Source: Stutzerimonas kunmingensis
GTDB lineage: Bacteria; Pseudomonadota; Gammaproteobacteria; Pseudomonadales; Pseudomonadaceae
Direction: 5' to 3'
NCBI RefSeq assembly: GCF_900114065.1
Contig: NZ_FORS01000005.1
Span: 1 to 64,000, forward strand
Length of the DNA: 64,000 bases
Position 1 is the stretch's first letter; every line of letters starts with the position of its first letter. Positions 27,042-34,901 of this stretch are shown piece after piece. Under the pieces are notes generated by a model. It was not told where the DNA came from. It did no database searches and saw only the letters and a program-made list of their open reading frames with translations. Both the position numbers and the translations under genes were made by a program.

Positions 27042-28991
27042 TCAGGCTTCGTCGAGGAGGCCGCGGATCTTGATCAGCAGGTCTGCACCTTCGAACGGCT
27101 TGAGCACCAGCTCCATGCGCTCATCGACAAAGCCCTCGCGACTGGATGCGCTCTCCGCATAGCCGGTCATCAGCACCACCGGCAATGTCGGGCGCTCGCG
27201 GCGTGCCCATTCGGCCAGCTGGCGACCGGAAAGACGGGGTAGCCCGACATCGGTCAGCAGCAGGTCAATCGACGGGTCGGCCTCGAGCAGAGACTGGGCG
27301 GTTTCCACGTCTCCCGCCTGGCTGCAGCGGTAGCCGGCTTCGATCAGCGTCTCGGCGATCAGCATGCGCACGCTGGGCATGTCTTCCACCACCAGCACGT
27401 GCTCGTGGCCGACCAGCCGCATCGAACTATCCGGCGCTGCGGCGGGCGTCGCTGCCTGTTCGCCGTTGGCGGCGGGCAGCAGGAGGGTGACTTCGGTTCC
27501 GGCGCCGAGCGTGCTGCGAATGCTCGCATCGCCACCCGACTGCAGGGCAAACCCGTAGATGCTCGATAGCCCCAGCCCTGTGCCGCGGCCCTGCGGCTTG
27601 GTGGTGAAGAAGGGATCGAAGACCTTGTCCAGCACGCCGGGCTCGATACCCGTTCCGTCATCGCTCACGCACAGACCGATGTAGCGCCCTGGCGCGAGTT
27701 CCGCCTCCTGGCTGCCATCCGAGGGAAAGGTACTGATGCGGATATGCCCGCCTTCGGGCAACGCATCGCGGGCGTTGATCACCAGATTGAGCAGGGCGCT
27801 CTCGAACTGGCTGACGTCCACGCGCGCCACCGCGGGCTCGGCGGTGAAGTCGAAGGTCAGCGTGATGCGTTCGCCGATGGTGCGCCGCAGCAGGTCTTCC
27901 AGCGAGCGGATGCGTTCGTTGATATCCAGCGCCCGTGCATCCAGCGGCTGTTTGCGAGCGAATGCCAGCAGGCGATTGGTCAGCGACGCTGCACTGCGCG
28001 CCGAGCTGAGCGAGGCATCGGCAAAGCGCAGCACGCTGTCGGCGCGGCCTTCGATGATGCGCTGCTTCATCAGCTCGATGCCGGTGATGATGCCGGTGAG
28101 CAGGTTGTTGAAGTCGTGTGCGATACCGCCAGTGAGTTTGCCCAGGGCGTCCATCTTCTGCGCCTGCAGCAGCTGCTCTTCGGTGCGCGCTCGCTCGGCG
28201 ACCTCGTGGGCGAGCTGACTGGTGGTAGTCGCGATTTCCTGGCGCTGTGCGCGTTCACGCAGACGCTGTTCGGTTACGTCCTCAACGAACACCAGGCCCA
28301 GGCCCTGTGCGCGGTACGGGGAAATTTGCCACTCGGTCTCGCGGGTATCGCCGTTGACCTGCATTTGCAGCGGGGTTTGCCAGCGCTCGCCGGCCTGAAG
28401 ATGTGCGCTCAGCTCGGCGAGAATCGCTTCTTGGCCGGCGGCGAAACGTTGCGACAGGGGAGCCGTCGGGCCGACGGCTCCCACCAGCAGTTCAAACGCA
28501 TGGTTGCACTCGTGCAGCTGCAGTTCGGCGTCGAGCACCGCGATGGGCGCGGCGACATGGAAGAAGATTTCCCGGAAGCGCGCCTCGCTGTCACGCAGTG
28601 CGCGCTCGGTATCGCGCACCCGCAGCAGGGTGCGCAGCGTTGCCAGCAGCACGTCGGGGTCGACCGGGTGGATCAGGTAGGCATCGCCGCCGGCATCGAG
28701 GCCGGTGATGATGTCGTTGGTCTCGATGGAGGCGGCGGACACGTGAATCAGCGGCAGCAGGGCGGTGTTCGCATCGGCGCGCAGCTGGCGGGCGATGTCG
28801 AAGCCGCTCATGTCCGGCAGGTTGACGTCGAGGATCAGCGCATCCGGCGCGGCGTTGGCCACCAGTTCCAGGCCTTCGCTGCCAGTGCCGGCTTCCAGCA
28901 CCTGATAGCCATGGCGTTCCAGTACCCGGCGCATCGCATAGCGCGTCGGCGCGTTGTCGTCGACGATCAACAGACGGCTGTCACGCTCCAT
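27042..28991 (-). CDS. Hybrid REC-PAS-histidine kinase-REC protein of the stressosome operon
   Basis: A 649-residue soluble protein. The N-terminal receiver has acidic residues at VDDNAP and Asp55 in LILDVNLPDMSG. A PAS domain (about 140-250) precedes the kinase core: [16 protein letters not shown] with the phospho-His, then an HATPase domain ([24 protein letters not shown]). A C-terminal receiver has its acceptor in LLLTDVGLPRLSG. There is no membrane helix. The start at 28991 overlaps the stop of the upstream kinase gene by 11 bases. It is the last gene of the operon and likely part of the output or feedback relay. No DNA-binding or GGDEF domain is present, so the final target is not in this operon. 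Confidence 0.85.
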   Translation of the reverse strand: MERDSRLLIVDDNAPTRYAMRRVLERHGYQVLEAGTGSEGLELVANAAPDALILDVNLPDMSGFDIARQLRADANTALLPLIHVSAASIETNDIITGLDAGGDAYLIHPVDPDVLLATLRTLLRVRDTERALRDSEARFREIFFHVAAPIAVLDAELQLHECNHAFELLVGAVGPTAPLSQRFAAGQEAILAELSAHLQAGERWQTPLQMQVNGDTRETEWQISPYRAQGLGLVFVEDVTEQRLRERAQRQEIATTTSQLAHEVAERARTEEQLLQAQKMDALGKLTGGIAHDFNNLLTGIITGIELMKQRIIEGRADSVLRFADASLSSARSAASLTNRLLAFARKQPLDARALDINERIRSLEDLLRRTIGERITLTFDFTAEPAVARVDVSQFESALLNLVINARDALPEGGHIRISTFPSDGSQEAELAPGRYIGLCVSDDGTGIEPGVLDKVFDPFFTTKPQGRGTGLGLSSIYGFALQSGGDASIRSTLGAGTEVTLLLPAANGEQAATPAAAPDSSMRLVGHEHVLVVEDMPSVRMLIAETLIEAGYRCSQAGDVETAQSLLEADPSIDLLLTDVGLPRLSGRQLAEWARRERPTLPVVLMTGYAESASSREGFVDERMELVLKPFEGADLLIKIRGLLDEA

Positions 28992-29853
28992 CGGAAGGCT
29001 CCGTATCAATCGCCAGAGGCAGAACTACATAGAACTCCGAGCCCTTGCCTGGTTCGCTTTCCACACCGACACGGCCGCCGAGCAGTTCGGCGAAACGCTT
29101 GCACAACGCCAGGCCGAGGCCGGTGCCGCGCAGGCGCTTCTGCAGCGGCGAGTCGACCTGGGCGAAATCTTCGAAAAGCCGGTCGTGCAGCTCGGGGGCA
29201 ATGCCGATACCGGTGTCGCTGACGGCGAAGCGGACCTGCTGCGGGTTTTCCATCCGTGCCGACACGCGCACCACCCCCTGGGGCGTGAACTTCACCGCGT
29301 TGGAGATGAAGTTGCGCAGGATCTGCGCCAGCTTCTTGTCATCGGTATAGAGCCGCGGAATGCCTTCGGGCTCTTCGAAGATGAGGTCGATCGGCGAGCC
29401 CTCGACGATGGGGCGGAACATGCCGCGCAACGCCGAGAACAGGTCGAGCATGTCGAACCAGGCCGGGGAAATGCTGACGCGGCCGGCTTCGATCTTGGCC
29501 AGGTCGAGCAGATCATCGACCATTTCGCTCAGCTCGCTGGCGGCCGAGCTGACGAAACGCACCTGCGTGTGCTGTTCCGGGCTCAACGGGCCGTCCAGTT
29601 CGTCGCTGAGCAGGCGGGTGATGCTGAGGATCGAGCCCAGCGGCGTACGGAACTCGTGGCTCATGTACGACAGAAAGCGACTCTTCAGGTCCGAGGCCTG
29701 GCGCAGCTGCTCGGCCTGGGTGTCCAGCTCGGCATACAGCGCCAAGACACCCTGATTGGTTTCTTCCAGTTCGGCGCGCAGCGACTCGTTATCGCGGCGC
29801 AGCTGCTCGAGCAGGCCGGCGTCGCCGGACTCGGGGGACGTCGGATCAGCCAC
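28981..29853 (-). CDS. Soluble histidine kinase of the stressosome operon
   Basis: A 290-residue kinase with a GTG start at 29853, supported by GGAGG eight bases upstream. A coiled coil (about 12-58) leads directly into the H-box YMSHEFRTPLGS with His66. The HATPase domain (about 170-285) shows NFISNAVKF, DTGIGIAP and GTGLGLALCKRF. No sensor or membrane domain is present, so input probably arrives through a partner, plausibly the stressosome proteins encoded just upstream. It overlaps the phosphatase gene by 8 bases. Confidence 0.85.
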   Translation of the reverse strand: MADPTSPESGDAGLLEQLRRDNESLRAELEETNQGVLALYAELDTQAEQLRQASDLKSRFLSYMSHEFRTPLGSILSITRLLSDELDGPLSPEQHTQVRFVSSAASELSEMVDDLLDLAKIEAGRVSISPAWFDMLDLFSALRGMFRPIVEGSPIDLIFEEPEGIPRLYTDDKKLAQILRNFISNAVKFTPQGVVRVSARMENPQQVRFAVSDTGIGIAPELHDRLFEDFAQVDSPLQKRLRGTGLGLALCKRFAELLGGRVGVESEPGKGSEFYVVLPLAIDTEPSDGA

Positions 29854-30856
29854 GAGGAGCCTCCAGGTTGAGTGCCAGCACGGTCACGTCGTCGCGACCG
29901 CGGCAGAAGTCGCGATGCAACAGTGCGGCGATGATGGCCGGGTGACGGTGAACGAGACCGGGGTAGTCGCGCAGATTCCAGCGTGTTTGCAGGCCATCGC
30001 TGTAGAGCACCAGGAGCCGCGCCTCGCCCAGCGGGTAGTCGAAGACATGCGCCTTGCGAAAGCGCACGCCGACGATGCCAGGATGCGAGGCCAGGCCACG
30101 CGAGCCCTCGCTAGCGATCAGGCTGGCGCCGATATTGCCGATGCCGGCGAAATCCAGCGTCTGACGCTGGCCGTCGAAGTGCGCGATGGCTGCGGCGCCG
30201 CCACGAGTGCCGTTCATCGCCTGGTGCATATTGCTGAACAGGGCGAAGGGGGAATCCAGTGGGGATTCTGCAAACGCCACCGCACCTGCCAGTGCGGCCT
30301 GTTGGGCAAGCTCGCCATGGCCGATGCCATCGATGACCAGGGCGCTGCAGCGCTGCCCATCGAAGGCCAGCTGCCAGGCGTCGCCACAGGCTGTTTCGCC
30401 TGGATAGGGATGCTGGCTGACGCCATAGCGCCACGGCGGCGGCTGCACGCCGCGAGGAAACAGCTGCGCCAGCACCACCGAGCCGCGGGCATCGGAGTAG
30501 GCGTCGAACACCTGGGCCTGACGCGCCAGCGCGCCGAGCCCGATGCCCTGGGTGCCGCGGGTGGAAAAGCCGTCGGTCAGGCATTGATCGAGGTCGAAGC
30601 CCGGTCCGCGGTCGACCGCGATGATTTCGACGCCGCACCCCTCTCGTCCAGGAATTACGCGAAGGTGCAGTTCGCCGCGCCCGGCGTGCTTGAGCAGGTT
30701 ACTGCCCAGCTCGGTGGCGAGCAGGGCGGCGCGCCCGGCATCGGTGGTGTCGAAGTCGTGCTGTTCGGCCAGCCGCTGGGCGACCCGGCGGGCGTGGCCG
30801 ATCTGGCTGTTGTCTTCGATCAGCAGGACCTGGGTGACGCTTCCCTGAACGTTCAT
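29846..30856 (-). CDS. RsbX-like fusion: RsbT-type ATPase domain plus PP2C (SpoIIE) phosphatase
   Basis: A 336-residue protein with two parts. Residues about 1-120 form an HATPase domain like RsbT/RsbW (ELGSNLLKHAGRGE, DRGPGFD, GTQGIGLGALA). Residues about 140-336 form a PP2C/SpoIIE phosphatase with metal-binding aspartates in ACGDAWQL, VIDGIGHGE and LYSDGLQ. In the B. subtilis stressosome, RsbX dephosphorylates RsbS and RsbR to reset it; here that domain is fused to a kinase-like module. The ATG at 30856 gives a 4-base ATGA overlap with the rsbT stop; an in-frame ATG at 30862 is possible. Confidence 0.82.
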   Translation of the reverse strand: MNVQGSVTQVLLIEDNSQIGHARRVAQRLAEQHDFDTTDAGRAALLATELGSNLLKHAGRGELHLRVIPGREGCGVEIIAVDRGPGFDLDQCLTDGFSTRGTQGIGLGALARQAQVFDAYSDARGSVVLAQLFPRGVQPPPWRYGVSQHPYPGETACGDAWQLAFDGQRCSALVIDGIGHGELAQQAALAGAVAFAESPLDSPFALFSNMHQAMNGTRGGAAAIAHFDGQRQTLDFAGIGNIGASLIASEGSRGLASHPGIVGVRFRKAHVFDYPLGEARLLVLYSDGLQTRWNLRDYPGLVHRHPAIIAALLHRDFCRGRDDVTVLALNLEAPRG

Positions 30857-31257
30857 GTCCACCGCGTGATGGTGATTCGGGTGCCCGCGCCGACCGTGCT
30901 GTCGAGTTCGAACTCGTCAACCAGCCGCTTGGCGCCGGTCAGGCCCAGGCCGAGGCCGCTACCGGACGTCCAGCCGTCGGTCATGGCCAGTTTGATGTCG
31001 GCGATGCCCGGGCCTTCGTCGCGGAAGGTCAGGCGTACGCCGACCCGCGTGCCGTCCTCGATCAGCTGCCAGTCCATGTCGCCGCCGCCACCGTAGACCA
31101 CGGTGTTGCGCGCCAGCTCGCTGACCGCGGTGACCAGCTTGGTCTGGTCGATCAGGCGCATGGCGCATTCCTGGGTCAGCTTGCGCACGGTCTGCCGCGC
31201 CAGCACGACATCCTGTTCGAGGCGCACCGGCTGGCTGCCGCTGCTGCGCACGATCAT
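30853..31257 (-). CDS. rsbT: RsbT-type switch serine/threonine kinase
   Basis: A 134-residue GHKL kinase, almost the same length as B. subtilis RsbT (133). ATP-binding boxes are ELARNTVVYGGGG (N), RDEGPGI (G1) and SGLGLGLTGAKRL (G2). RsbT is held by the RsbR-RsbS complex and, on stress, phosphorylates both and leaves to activate a downstream partner. It overlaps rsbS by 4 bases and the phosphatase fusion by 4 bases. The downstream partner here is unknown; the classical target RsbU is absent. Confidence 0.9.
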   Translation of the reverse strand: MIVRSSGSQPVRLEQDVVLARQTVRKLTQECAMRLIDQTKLVTAVSELARNTVVYGGGGDMDWQLIEDGTRVGVRLTFRDEGPGIADIKLAMTDGWTSGSGLGLGLTGAKRLVDEFELDSTVGAGTRITITRWT

Positions 31258-31616
31258 TGCGCGGCCACGCGGGCGCGCAGCAGCTGCATGCCGCGCTCGA
31301 CGTTCAACGCGGTGCTGACGCCGGGGAGGTCGAGGCCGAGTTCGACCAGGGTGATGGCCACGGCCGGTTGCATGCCGACTACCACGGTCTCGGCGTCCAT
31401 GATCCGTGACAGGCCGGAGATGGTGCCGATCATGCGGCCGATGAAGGAGTCGACCATGTCCAGTGCGGAGATATCGATCAGCACGGCCTTTGCCGACGTC
31501 GCGCTGATGCGTTCGGCTAGGTCGTCCTGCAGGGTCATCGCCAGTTGGTCGTGCATGTCGACCTGGATGGTGACGAGCAGAAACTCGCCCATCCGCAGAA
31601 TGGGTATGCGATCCAT
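31254..31616 (-). CDS. rsbS: RsbS stressosome scaffold (STAS domain)
   Basis: A 120-residue STAS-only protein starting MDRIPILRMGEFLLVTIQVD. The segment LIDISALDMVDSFIGRMIG contains Ser57, which aligns with the phosphorylated Ser59 of B. subtilis RsbS; AVAITLVELGLDLPGV is also family-typical. RsbS forms the stressosome core with RsbR and binds RsbT. The start overlaps the rsbR stop by one base (TAATG) and the stop overlaps rsbT by 4 bases. Confidence 0.92.
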   Translation of the reverse strand: MDRIPILRMGEFLLVTIQVDMHDQLAMTLQDDLAERISATSAKAVLIDISALDMVDSFIGRMIGTISGLSRIMDAETVVVGMQPAVAITLVELGLDLPGVSTALNVERGMQLLRARVAAQ

Positions 31617-32506
31617 TAGACGGCCTTCGTCACGGTGAGGCCGGAACGGCGCAGGGCCAGAGCCAGGGCGTCGGCCAGGCTGGCCTTGGTGACGATGCCT
31701 TGCAAATCCAGGCCCAGATGCACGATGGTTTGCGCGATCTGCGGACGCACGCCGCTGATGATGCAGTCGGCACCCATCAGGCGAATCGCGGTGACCGTCT
31801 TCAGCAGATGTTGGGCGACCAGGGTGTCGACCGTCGGCACACCGGTGATATCGATGATGGCGATTTCCGAACCGGTATCGACGATGCGCTGCAGCAGCGA
31901 CTCCATCACCACCTGGGTGCGCTGCGAGTCGAGGGTGCCGATCATCGGCAGGGCGAGCACGCCGTCCCACAGCTTGACCACCGGGGTCGACAGCTCCAGC
32001 AACTCTTCCTGCTGACGCTTGATCACTTCTTCGCGGGACTTCTGGAAGGTGCGCACGGTGTACAGCCCGAGGCTGTCGATCAGCTCGGATACCGCCCACA
32101 GCTGCTCGGCGAATACTGCCGGTTCGTTGGCGTATTCGCTCTGCAGCAGGGTCATCAGCGGACGCTTGATGGCGAAGATGAAACCGGCGGTCTGTTGCGA
32201 ATCCATGCCGAGCAGGGCGCGGCTGCGCGAGAGTTTTTCCAGGTACAGGCGCATGCTGTCCCAGGCCGGACCGTTGATATCGGCCGAGCCGTCTGCCGTT
32301 CCGCTGATCAGCTGACGGATGAAGTCGACGGTCTGCTGGGCCAGTTCTTCGGGCTTGACGTTGTGATAGCCGCCCAGATTCTGCAGGTCGGACTTCCAGC
32401 TGCTGAGCAGTTCGGCCTGATTGCGAGTAATGGTGTCGGTGGTACGTTGCAGCAGGGCCGCCATAGGTCTAGCTCCGGATTTGATTTGATCGTCCATGTT
32501 CACCAT
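31616..32506 (-). CDS. rsbR: RsbR-type stressosome sensor/co-antagonist (RsbRD-like N-terminus plus STAS)
   Basis: A 296-residue protein. The N-terminal 160 residues are a helical sensor module of the RsbRD_N type (RNQAELLSSWKSDL, KPLMTLLQSEYA-like text), not a PAS or haem-globin domain I can recognise. The C-terminal STAS domain reads IGTLDSQRTQ and DITGVPTVDTLVAQHLL. Thr228 in VDTLV corresponds to the phosphorylatable Thr205 of B. subtilis RsbRA, and Thr191/Ser194 lie where Thr171 is expected. It is first in a six-gene operon. Start at 32506 or 32497 (M4) is uncertain because no ribosome site is clear. The signal sensed is unknown. Confidence 0.88.
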   Translation of the reverse strand: MVNMDDQIKSGARPMAALLQRTTDTITRNQAELLSSWKSDLQNLGGYHNVKPEELAQQTVDFIRQLISGTADGSADINGPAWDSMRLYLEKLSRSRALLGMDSQQTAGFIFAIKRPLMTLLQSEYANEPAVFAEQLWAVSELIDSLGLYTVRTFQKSREEVIKRQQEELLELSTPVVKLWDGVLALPMIGTLDSQRTQVVMESLLQRIVDTGSEIAIIDITGVPTVDTLVAQHLLKTVTAIRLMGADCIISGVRPQIAQTIVHLGLDLQGIVTKASLADALALALRRSGLTVTKAV

Positions 32507-32575
32507 GGCGCATTAGCAAGAGTAGATATCCACCTTGCTGCGATGTTCCGCGCAGCCGGCCGCAGTCGCCTGCTT

Positions 32576-32590
32576 TCGGGAAATTCCCGA
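32576..32590. promoter_or_regulatory. Palindrome upstream of the stressosome operon
   Basis: TCGGGAAATTCCCGA is a perfect palindrome with 7-base arms about a central A. It lies 70-84 bp before rsbR, in the only gap ahead of the operon. Its position suits an operator, but I know no regulator with this site. Confidence 0.4.
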
Positions 32591-32660
32591 CGGAAAAGCT
32601 GGGAGATACTAGCAAATGGATATTAGTCAGGCGTGAGATTCGTTGCGCTCGATTCGCGCC

Positions 32661-33560
32661 TCAGCTAGGCGCCACGGCGTCTATCTGTTCGATCAGCCAT
32701 TGCAGCGCCGAGTCGTTCTGTCGCTGTGCGACGCTGACGATATCCAGCGCGAAGGTGCCGAGATCGAACGGCAGATCGAAGGTTTGCAGGGGTAGCAGCG
32801 TGGCGAAATAGCGCGCCAACTGGGTCGGCAGTACGGCAGCGAGGTCGCTGCTGGCGACGATATGCGCGGCCTGCAGGTAGTTCGGCGTGGTGTAGACAAC
32901 CTTGCGTTCAAGCCCTTGGGCTTCCAGCCACTGGTCGACCATGCCGCGGGTCTGGCCACCATGCACCCACAGGTGGCGCAGGCGCAGAAACGCATCCAGA
33001 TCCAGCCCCGCTGTCAGCAGCGGGTGGTCGCGCCGCACCGCCACCTGCAGCGTCTCGCTGGCCCAGCGACGTACGTGAAAGCGTGACGGCACCTCGAGAA
33101 AGCGCCCGAGCACCAGGTCGACCTCGCCGTTGTCCAGCGCTTCGACCGGCAGCGTCGGCGTCAGGTGCTGGATCGCCAGCTGGATGCCGGGTGCGTGCTC
33201 GGCCAGGCGCCGCATCAGCGCGGGCATGCAGATCAGCTCCACATAGTCGGTCACGGCGATGCGGAAACGCTGGTGGCTGCGCGCCGGATCGAAGGCTTCG
33301 CCGGCAATCAGGCTGTGCTCGATCTGCTGCAGCGCGTGGCGGATCGGTGCTTCCAGTGCCAGCGCCCTTGGTGTCGGCTGCATGGCTCGGCCGGCACGCA
33401 CCAGCAGCGGGTCGTCGAGTAGTTCGCGCAAGCGGGCCAGGGCATTGCTGACCGCCGGCTGGCTTAACGACAGGCGCTCGGCGGCACGCGAGACGTTGCG
33501 CTCGCGCAGCAGGGCATCCAGCACGCGGAGCAGGTTGAGGTCGAAGTTGTAGGTATTCAT
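32661..33560 (-). CDS. LysR-family transcriptional regulator
   Basis: A 299-residue regulator. The N-terminal helix-turn-helix reads DLNLLRVLDALLRERNVSRA and LSLSQPAVSNALARLREL. A substrate-binding domain follows (FRIAVTDYVELICMPALMRR …). I chose the start at 33560 (MNTYNFDLNLL) because LysR proteins begin close to this motif; a longer in-frame reading exists. It is divergent from a fatty-acid oxidation gene at 33663, so it probably regulates that unit. The palindrome ATTCGATGAAT at its own start could be an operator. It matches the place of PA5189 as I remember it. Confidence 0.88.
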   Translation of the reverse strand: MNTYNFDLNLLRVLDALLRERNVSRAAERLSLSQPAVSNALARLRELLDDPLLVRAGRAMQPTPRALALEAPIRHALQQIEHSLIAGEAFDPARSHQRFRIAVTDYVELICMPALMRRLAEHAPGIQLAIQHLTPTLPVEALDNGEVDLVLGRFLEVPSRFHVRRWASETLQVAVRRDHPLLTAGLDLDAFLRLRHLWVHGGQTRGMVDQWLEAQGLERKVVYTTPNYLQAAHIVASSDLAAVLPTQLARYFATLLPLQTFDLPFDLGTFALDIVSVAQRQNDSALQWLIEQIDAVAPS

Positions 33561-33662
33561 TCGATGAATCCGAAACATCACAAGACTAAATTTCAAAAAT
33601 AGTAGCGTCTTCGTCTATGGTTGGTCTCCAGTTTTTCCAGCCTTGCAACGAGGACATCTGCA

Positions 33663-34901
33663 ATGAGCCAAGACCGCTTCGATATCCAGACCGCCGCCGT
33701 GATCGGCGCGGGCACCATGGGCCGCGGTATCGTCATGAGCCTGGCCAACGCCGGCGTGCAGGTGCGCTGGCTGGACAACAACCCCGAGATGCTGGAGCAG
33801 GCGCTGAACGTGGTGGCTGACACCTACGCGCACAATGTGCGGCAGGGCCGGATCGACGAGACTCAGGCGCAGGCGCGCCGGGCCTGCATCAGCAAGGCGG
33901 CCGATTACCAGGCGCTGGCCGATGTGGATCTGGTGATCGAAGCGGTCTACGAAAACCTCGAGCTCAAGCAGAACATCTTCCGCGAGCTGGACGGCATCGT
34001 GAAGGCGAGCGGCATCCTTGCCAGCAATACCTCCGCGCTGGATATCGACGCCATCGCCGCAGTCACTGGCCGCCCCGAGCAGGTTGTGGGTCTGCATTTC
34101 TTCAGCCCGGCGCACATCATGAAACTGCTGGAGATCGTCCGCGGCGCGAAGACTTCCAAAGTGGTGCTCGAAGCATCCACCGAACTGGGCAAGCGCATGG
34201 GCAAGGTCAGCGTGGTCGCCGGCAACTGCCCGGGCTTCATCGGCAACCGCATGCTCGCCACCTACGTGCGGGAGGCGCGGATGATGCTGCTCGAAGGCGC
34301 CTACCCGCATCAGGTGGACGCCGCGCTGCAGGGCTTCGGTTTCGCCATGGGCCCGTTCCGCATGTACGACGTGGTCGGTATCGACCTGGAGTGGCGCGCC
34401 CGTGAACTGTCCGGCAAGGGCCAGGATGAGCCTGAGGTGCAGGTCGACAATCGTCTGTGCGAGCTGGGCCGCTTCGGCCAGAAATCGCGCATGGGCTACT
34501 ACCGCTACGCCGAGGGCAGCCGCCAGGCCGAGCACGATCCTGAAGTGGACGCGCTGGTGCAGCGTGAGTCCGAGCGGCTCGGTTATGAGCGTCGCGAGAT
34601 TGGCAGTGAGGAAATCCTCGAGCGCTGCCTGCTGGCGCTGGTCAATGAGGGCGCCAAGATACTCGAGGAAGGCATGGCCGAGTCCAGCGCCGATATCGAC
34701 ACCGTCTACCTCTACGGTTACGGCTTCCCGGCCGAAGTCGGTGGCCCGATGACCTGGGCCGACCGTCAGGGTCTGCCGGCCATTCGTGAGCGCCTCAACG
34801 CACTGGCCGAGCGCCACGGCGAGCACTGGCAGCCGGCCGGACTGATCGACAGCCTGGCCACGCTCGGCGGCCGCTTCGCCGACTACAAGAAGGAGGCATG
34901 A
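33663..34901 (+). CDS. 3-hydroxyacyl-CoA dehydrogenase family protein
   Basis: A 412-residue enzyme. The NAD-binding loop GAGTMGRGIV is at residues 13-22. The catalytic His-Glu region is HFFSPAHIMKLLEIVRG, and two C-terminal domains follow (GFIGNRMLATYVREA and EVGGPMTWADRQ), as in long family members. It oxidises 3-hydroxyacyl-CoA to the 3-keto form in beta-oxidation or a related pathway. The divergent LysR gene and overlapping acyl-CoA dehydrogenase suggest one inducible catabolic unit. No hydratase domain is present, unlike FadB. Confidence 0.88.
   Translation: MSQDRFDIQTAAVIGAGTMGRGIVMSLANAGVQVRWLDNNPEMLEQALNVVADTYAHNVRQGRIDETQAQARRACISKAADYQALADVDLVIEAVYENLELKQNIFRELDGIVKASGILASNTSALDIDAIAAVTGRPEQVVGLHFFSPAHIMKLLEIVRGAKTSKVVLEASTELGKRMGKVSVVAGNCPGFIGNRMLATYVREARMMLLEGAYPHQVDAALQGFGFAMGPFRMYDVVGIDLEWRARELSGKGQDEPEVQVDNRLCELGRFGQKSRMGYYRYAEGSRQAEHDPEVDALVQRESERLGYERREIGSEEILERCLLALVNEGAKILEEGMAESSADIDTVYLYGYGFPAEVGGPMTWADRQGLPAIRERLNALAERHGEHWQPAGLIDSLATLGGRFADYKKEA

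Noticed and set aside
33559-33569. Palindrome ATTCGATGAAT at the LysR start as a definite operator
   Set aside because: Too short and overlapping the start codon; recorded only as a possibility in the LysR entry.
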